This document shows, one piece after another, positions 59,948 to 64,000 of a stretch of 64,000 nt of DNA. The stretch comes from an uncultured Eubacteriales bacterium (lineage in GTDB: Bacteria > Bacillota > Clostridia > Christensenellales > CAG-138), in the NCBI GenBank assembly GCA_900540495.1, contig UQGA01000002.1, positions 62,001-126,000 on the forward strand, read 5' to 3'. Every line of letters begins with the position of its first letter. Positions within the stretch are counted from its first letter, which is position 1. Under the pieces are notes generated by a model. The model was not told the origin of the DNA and ran no database searches. It saw only the letters and a program-made list of their open reading frames with translations. The translations under genes and the position numbers were made by a program.

Positions 59948-61342
59948 TTGGAATTCAGCGCAAACAATACCGCATTGTGGAACTTCGTGATCCAGCTTGG
60001 CATCATCGCCCTGGCGATCCTGTTTGCCACGCTGCTGCGGCGCAAGCTCCCCTTTATCCGCAGGACGATGATGCCGACGGCCGTGCTGGCCGGCTTTCTG
60101 CTGCTGCTGGCGCGCAGCGTCGGCCTGCTGGAGCTCGACCTCGAGTTCCTGGAAATGACCACCTATCATGGCATTGCCGTGGGCTTTATCGCCATGTCGT
60201 TGCGCGTTCCGAAGGAAAGGACGAAGGGCGGCGGTGGGCTGGTCGGCGCCAAGAGCGGCGCGCTGATCGTGAGCACATACCTGGTGCAGGCGCTGCTGGG
60301 GCTGGCCATTTCCATCGGCCTTGCGTATACGTTCATGCCGGGGTTGTTCAAGGCATCGGGCATCCTGCTGCCGATGGGATACGGACAGGGGCCCGGCCAG
60401 GCGAACAACATTGGCTCGAGCTACGAGGCGCTGGGCTTTGCGGGCGGGCGGTCGTTCGGCCTGTCGCTTGCGGCGGCCGGGTATCTGTGCGCCTGCATCG
60501 TGGGCGTGATTTATATCAACGTCCTGCGCCGCCGTGGCCGCGTGGGCGGCACGGGCGAGACGGTCAGCGCCGTCACCGTGGATGATTTTGAAAACCGTGG
60601 CGAGATCCCCGTATCCGAGTCCATCGACCGATTCTCCGTGCAGGTCATGCTGGTTGGCATGGTCTACCTGCTGACGTATCTGGTTTCGCGCGGCATTGAT
60701 TCACTCGTTGCGGCGGTCGCGCCGGGACTCACGGCCACGGTATCGCCGCTGCTCTGGGGGTTCAACTTCATCGTGGGCTCGGCGCTGGCCATGCTTGTGC
60801 GCGCCTGTATGGGGCTGCTGCGGCGCGCCAACGTCATGACCCGCCAGTACCAGAACAACTATCTGCTCTCGCGCATCTCCGGCGTGGCGTTCGACCTGAT
60901 GATCGTTGCGGGCATTGCGTCGATCAACATCGAGGATTTGTCCGGCCTGTGGGTGCCGTTCCTGCTGATGGCCGTAGCCGGCGGCGCCGTGACGCTATTC
61001 TATCTGCAATGGGTATGCAAGCGGATCTATCCGGATTATTATTATGAGGGGCTGGTCTCCATGTACGGCATGTTGACCGGCACGATCAGCTCCGGCGTGC
61101 TGCTGCTGCGCGAGATCGACGACACGTTTGAAACGCCGGCAGCCAACAACCTCGTGCTGGGCTCGAGCTTCGGCATTCTGTTTGGTGCGCCGATGCTCGT
61201 GCTCATCGGCCTCGCGCCCGATTCGGACGCGATGCTGTTCCTCGTGGTGGGCCTGTGCGCGGTCTATCTGGCGGCGCTGCTGCTGTTCATGCTCCGTGCG
61301 GGCACCGGCAGGAGGCGCAAGCGGCGCGAGAAGCAGGCCTGA
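59948..61342 (+). CDS. GltS-like sodium:glutamate symporter family protein
   Basis: 464 residues with ten or more helices. The pore regions MGYGQGPGQANNIGSSYEALGF and SMYGMLTGTISSGVLLLREID are repeated-type GltS motifs. The loop between the halves holds a charged stretch (GETVSAVTVDDFENRGEIPVSESIDRF). AGAGGTGA is five bases before the TTG at 59948; a GTG at 59939 overlaps the previous stop. A glutamate or other dicarboxylate carrier is expected. Confidence 0.85.
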   Translation: MEFSANNTALWNFVIQLGIIALAILFATLLRRKLPFIRRTMMPTAVLAGFLLLLARSVGLLELDLEFLEMTTYHGIAVGFIAMSLRVPKERTKGGGGLVGAKSGALIVSTYLVQALLGLAISIGLAYTFMPGLFKASGILLPMGYGQGPGQANNIGSSYEALGFAGGRSFGLSLAAAGYLCACIVGVIYINVLRRRGRVGGTGETVSAVTVDDFENRGEIPVSESIDRFSVQVMLVGMVYLLTYLVSRGIDSLVAAVAPGLTATVSPLLWGFNFIVGSALAMLVRACMGLLRRANVMTRQYQNNYLLSRISGVAFDLMIVAGIASINIEDLSGLWVPFLLMAVAGGAVTLFYLQWVCKRIYPDYYYEGLVSMYGMLTGTISSGVLLLREIDDTFETPAANNLVLGSSFGILFGAPMLVLIGLAPDSDAMLFLVVGLCAVYLAALLLFMLRAGTGRRRKRREKQA

Positions 61343-61356
61343 ATCGGCGGGATCAA

Positions 61357-61388
61357 GCGGGACGGCTATGGGCCGCCCCGCATTTTTT
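61357..61388 (+). terminator. Terminator after the GltS-like gene
   Basis: Ten-base-pair stem with one mismatch (GCGGGACGGC/GCCGCCCCGC), five-base loop, followed by A and six T. Confidence 0.85.
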
Positions 61389-61460
61389 CAAAATACTGCT
61401 CACATTTTCGCTCTTCCATTCGTTATCCGTGTGAAAGGCAGAGGAAAGGAGCGCCGCCGC

Positions 61461-61940
61461 ATGGTCGAACAGCTATACCCGCTGTATTTTGACGAGCTCG
61501 TGCGGTTTCTGAGCGGGCTGCTGGGCAGCCGCGCCGCCGCCGAGGATGCGGCGCAGGAGACGTTTTTGCGCGCGCTCGGCCATGCGGATCAGCTCGCCGA
61601 GATGGACAGCCCGGCCTGTCGGGCCTGGCTGTATCGCACGGCCAAGCGCATCTGTATCGACCGGTTTCGGCGCGAACGCATTGCAACGCGCCTGCCGATG
61701 GCGTCGGAGACGGCGGGGGAGGACGACCTTTCCCGCGTGGCGGTGGAGGAACTGGTCGGCCGGCTCCCGCCGCACGAGCAGGCGCTGTTCGTGATGAACG
61801 TCTTCGAGGGCTACGCCGCGCGGGATCTGGCCGAGCTGTTCGGCCTGCGGCCGGACGCGGTGCGGCAGCGGCTCTGCTCTGCGCGCGCACGGCTCAGACG
61901 CTGGTATGCGGAAACGGAAGGATGGAGGGAACGGACATGA
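61461..61940 (+). CDS. ECF-type RNA polymerase sigma factor
   Basis: 159 residues. Region 2 (LYPLYFDELVRFLSGLLGSRAAAEDAAQETFLRAL with ACRAWLYRTAKRICIDRFRR) and region 4 (VGRLPPHEQALFVMNVFEGYAARDLAELFGLRPDAVRQRLCSARARL) are complete; sigma region 3 is absent, as in ECF factors. AAAGGAG lies before the ATG. Its stop overlaps the ATG of a small gene. No anti-sigma factor with a membrane segment is found in the operon. Confidence 0.92.
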   Translation: MVEQLYPLYFDELVRFLSGLLGSRAAAEDAAQETFLRALGHADQLAEMDSPACRAWLYRTAKRICIDRFRRERIATRLPMASETAGEDDLSRVAVEELVGRLPPHEQALFVMNVFEGYAARDLAELFGLRPDAVRQRLCSARARLRRWYAETEGWRERT

Positions 61941-62116
61941 AGAGGACGAAACCCGGCCGGCAGGGGTTGCCGGGCGGCATGCCGGAGGGAGCCGGCGAAC
62001 TGTGGGAACGGGAGGCATGGCTGCTGCGGTGCGGCCGCAGGCGGGAGGCTTTGCGGATGCGGGAGGCGCAGCGGCGCATGCCGGACGGATGGTTTGCGAC
62101 CGGGATGCAGCGATGA
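61937..62116 (+). CDS. Small arginine-rich protein coupled to the sigma factor
   Basis: 59 residues beginning MKRTKPGRQG, with Arg-rich helices (RCGRRREALRMREAQRRM). It starts in the ATGA overlap with the sigma gene. The position is where an anti-sigma factor is often encoded, but there is no membrane helix or zinc motif. Function unknown. Confidence 0.55.
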   Translation: MKRTKPGRQGLPGGMPEGAGELWEREAWLLRCGRRREALRMREAQRRMPDGWFATGMQR

Positions 62117-62133
62117 CGGAAAGGAGTATGGGC

Positions 62134-63348
62134 ATGGAAAGACAAACGAGAAGGCTGAAGGTGAACGCCGCATTGTGCGATATGCGCGGCGCGACGGAGG
62201 AAAAGCTCTGCCAATACGAACGGTTTGAAGTAAATGCGGCGATACTCGTGACAACGCCGACGGTGCAGGCGCTTGTGGCGCGCCATGCGGCGTGCATCAA
62301 TGCGGCGAACATTCTGGAGTTGCCCGAGGGGGACGACGTGCGGTTGATCACCCAGAACGGGAGAATGACCATCGGCCCCGGCAATCCACCGCCGCCCGGC
62401 CGGCTGGCGCTGGTTGTCAACGGAATGCTCACGCTGGAACCGGGCGCAGAGGCCGCGCTTGCGGACTGCATCAGCATTCTGGTGAACGGTTCGGTGCGCT
62501 GCCCGGCGAGCGTGGCCGCCGCGCTGCAGGGGCGGTTGTCGGTGAACGGCTCCATGGTGACGTATCCCGACGGCGCCATACTGCTCGGTTCCACGTTCGT
62601 GCTGGACGATACCTTCGTGCTGCGCGCGCGAGCCGCGCTGTATTATGCCGAGAGCCGCATTGTGCTGCTCGATCCGGCGGTCGATCCGGCCGCCTTGCGG
62701 GATAAGGGCGTGCGCTTTCGGACGCGGACGGCGCTTCTTGCGCGCAGCCTCACGGCGGAAGCGGCGCCGCTGTTTGACGATGCGACGGAACTGGTCGTTC
62801 TGCCGGACGGCTGTGCGTTTGTGAACGACGACGCCGCGCTCGACCGGGCGCTGCTCAGACGCTACGGCGGCAAGCTGTATATCAACGGCGACCTGAAGGT
62901 TGGAGCAGAAGCGGCGCCGCTGCTCGCACAGGTCGAATTCCTGCGCGTCAACGGCGACGTCTGGGTGGCGTCTGCGGCGACGGAGGCGTTTTTGAGCGTG
63001 GACGCCAGGTACGATGCGCTCCGCCGCCTGCCGGGCCGTTGGTTGCGGGACCAGGCCCAGGCGCGGGTGGATGCCGGCCTGCTCGAGCGCAACCCGGACG
63101 GCGTGCAGGTGAGCGACTGTGCGGTGGTCGAGATTGCGGCGGATATCCTTCCGGAGACGATCGAACAGCGGCTCTCGCTTTCCGACTGCGGCACGGTGGT
63201 CTGCACGGAGGCGCAGGCGGCCGCCGTGGCCGCGGTATCGGAGGACGTGGGCAGGATCGGGCCGCGCGGCACACAGAAGGACTTGTGCGATACCGATTCC
63301 GCGGACGAAGATACAAATGCGATTGCGGCGGCAAGCTACTGCTTCTGA
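62134..63348 (+). CDS. Repeat protein of unknown function in the ECF operon
   Basis: 404 residues built of beta strands that carry a recurrent [VI]N[AG] turn: KVNAAL, EVNAAI, CINAAN, VVNGML, LVNGSV, SVNGSM, YINGDL, RVNGDV. This periodicity suggests a beta-solenoid such as bactofilin- or adhesin-like polymers. No signal peptide, no membrane segment. It ends with a Cys-containing tail (AAASYCF). AAGGAG is seven bases before the ATG at 62134; two earlier ATGs are too close to or before it. I do not recognise the family. Confidence 0.7.
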   Translation: MERQTRRLKVNAALCDMRGATEEKLCQYERFEVNAAILVTTPTVQALVARHAACINAANILELPEGDDVRLITQNGRMTIGPGNPPPPGRLALVVNGMLTLEPGAEAALADCISILVNGSVRCPASVAAALQGRLSVNGSMVTYPDGAILLGSTFVLDDTFVLRARAALYYAESRIVLLDPAVDPAALRDKGVRFRTRTALLARSLTAEAAPLFDDATELVVLPDGCAFVNDDAALDRALLRRYGGKLYINGDLKVGAEAAPLLAQVEFLRVNGDVWVASAATEAFLSVDARYDALRRLPGRWLRDQAQARVDAGLLERNPDGVQVSDCAVVEIAADILPETIEQRLSLSDCGTVVCTEAQAAAVAAVSEDVGRIGPRGTQKDLCDTDSADEDTNAIAAASYCF

Positions 63349-63392
63349 GCATTGCCGCAAGCCGCCCGGGCGGCGGAGATGTAGGAAAGCGG

Positions 63393-63424
63393 CCGCCCGC
63401 ACGATCACAGGATCGTGCGGGCGG
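63393..63424. terminator. Bidirectional terminator between convergent genes
   Basis: Perfect 14-base-pair stem CCGCCCGCACGATC/GATCGTGCGGGCGG with loop ACAG. T-runs are short on either side. Confidence 0.7.
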
Positions 63425-63473
63425 ACGCCTGAAGTTTACCGGCCGTTTTGCGTGCCGCAGGGGGTCGTAGCCG

Positions 63474-64000
63474 TCAGCCCTGGAAGCCGTCCCCGCCACC
63501 CGGCTGGAGCGGGGTAGCGGTGGGGGGCGGCGTCGGCGCGTCGGGCGTCGTCTGCGTCGGATCGTTCAGCCCGCCGGCGCCGTCCGTGCCGCCGGCGCCA
63601 TCCGTGCCGCCGGCGCCGTCCGTGCCGTCCGTGTCGCCGGTGCCGTCCGTACCGCCGGTGCCGTCCGTGCCGTCTGCATCATCCGCGAGCGCCTGCCCGG
63701 CGTCCGTCGGAGAATAGACCGTGCCGCCGCGTGCGGAGAGGTACAGCGTACCCGTGCTGATGTTGGCGCTCATGAACTGCGGCAGGTTTTTCTGCAACGA
63801 CAGCATCTTTTCGTCGAGGTCGGTCGGCTGGCCGACCTGGATTTTGAGCCCGTTCTGGGCGCGCATGACGATGGCCAGCGGCGTGGTCAGGTCGAGGGAA
63901 ACGATGTCGTCGAGCAGCGAGTACTGCTCGAGCTTCTGGATCATCGTGATGAGCGTAGCAGTGCCGAAGTCATCGGTCTGGCCGAGACGCTGGCCCACCT
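63474..64000 (-). CDS. FtsQ/DivIB-like cell division protein, C-terminal part
   Basis: The frame is open to the window edge. About 175 residues are visible: the end of the beta domain (SLLDDIVSLDLTTPLAIVMRAQNGLKIQVGQPTDLDEKMLSLQKNLPQ ... TGTLYLSARGG), as in clostridial DivIB/FtsQ proteins that link the divisome to wall synthesis. After it comes a low-complexity tail of D-G-T/G-A-G repeats (about 30 residues) and a Pro/Thr-rich end. The N-terminal membrane helix and POTRA domain lie beyond the window, so the call depends on the C-terminal half only. Confidence 0.65.
   Translation of the reverse strand, partial: VGQRLGQTDDFGTATLITMIQKLEQYSLLDDIVSLDLTTPLAIVMRAQNGLKIQVGQPTDLDEKMLSLQKNLPQFMSANISTGTLYLSARGGTVYSPTDAGQALADDADGTDGTGGTDGTGDTDGTDGAGGTDGAGGTDGAGGLNDPTQTTPDAPTPPPTATPLQPGGGDGFQG
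63585..63680 (-). repeat. Asp-Gly-Thr/Gly-Ala-Gly coding repeat
   Basis: Imperfect 9-15-base repeats (GCCGTCCGTGCC/GCCGCCGGCGCC type) encode the (DGTDG)(AGG) tail of the FtsQ-like protein. Such repeats vary in copy number between strains. Confidence 0.75.

Noticed and set aside
63585..63680. Possible CRISPR or intergenic repeat array
   Set aside because: The repeats lie in frame in the FtsQ-like gene and encode Asp-Gly-Thr repeats.

Overview
The window looks like a chromosomal contig from a high-GC (roughly 60-65 % by eye), probably gut-dwelling member of the Clostridia. The evidence is strong Shine-Dalgarno sites, sigma-A type promoters, an L10 leader RNA, a glutamine synthetase of type III, a YtvI-like membrane protein, VanZ- and VanX-like proteins, and a galacto-N-biose/lacto-N-biose phosphorylase operon typical of bacteria that eat host glycans. 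I cannot name a genus from sequence alone. Genes are dense, many overlap by four bases (ATGA), and no CRISPR array or intact mobile element is present.

Layout. 1-4.6 kb: a phosphonate-type ABC importer (binding-protein tail, ATPase, two permeases) followed by a 5'-nucleotidase-family phosphoesterase without a signal peptide. 4.8-11.7 kb, minus strand: sugar ABC importer (binding protein, two permeases), a small membrane protein, a GH112 phosphorylase and an N-acetylhexosamine kinase; together they import and phosphorolytically split host-derived disaccharides. A divergent AraC regulator (11.97-12.8 kb) is the likely switch. 12.8-14.7 kb: decayed remains of an integrated element (zeta-toxin relic, a small intact gene, a polyvalent MuF-C-like relic) lying against the 3' end of tRNA-Ala(CGC). 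15-19.8 kb: FeoAB iron uptake with a 53-residue downstream protein, a YtvI/AI-2E-type permease and a divergent MntP manganese exporter. 19.9-24.1 kb: HD phosphohydrolase, nitroreductase, a UBA-like small protein, a degenerate kinase-like protein and an M3 lipoprotein peptidase.

24.3-32.6 kb: D-Ala-D-Ala ligase family enzyme and MurF (peptidoglycan precursor synthesis), an acyltransferase, a four-cysteine TSCPD protein, an M29 aminopeptidase and the TldD/PmbA protease pair. 32.7-36.3 kb: rpmG-secE-nusG-rplK-rplA, then the L10 leader and rplJ-rplL; rpoBC does not follow. 36.3-44.7 kb: a VanX-SH3-M14 fusion lipoprotein, Nudix hydrolase, glutamine synthetase III, a uridine-kinase-like enzyme, GNAT, an RsmF-type rRNA methyltransferase and a LacA/Maa-type acetyltransferase.

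44.9-48.7 kb: a MacB-type ABC system (ATPase, anchored exported protein, FtsX-like permease) with a palindrome at its promoter. 48.8-52.4 kb: ACT protein, UPF0210 protein, prolyl-tRNA deacylase and a second M29 aminopeptidase. 52.5-61.3 kb: a two-domain cell-surface protein (degenerate PIG-L plus phosphodiester glycosidase), VanZ-like protein, polysaccharide deacetylase, MATE exporter, PlsC-like acyltransferase with an added zinc ribbon, and a GltS-like carrier. 61.4-63.4 kb: an ECF sigma-factor operon with a repeat-containing protein of unknown function. The window ends inside an FtsQ/DivIB-like gene on the minus strand.

The observations I rate highest are four genes whose predicted promoters place transcription start on the ATG (leaderless mRNAs), the VanX-SH3-M14 and PIG-L/glycosidase fusions, the ECF operon with its [VI]N[AG]-repeat protein, the kinase-like protein that has lost its ATP-binding residues, and the zeta/MuF-C relics at tRNA-Ala.
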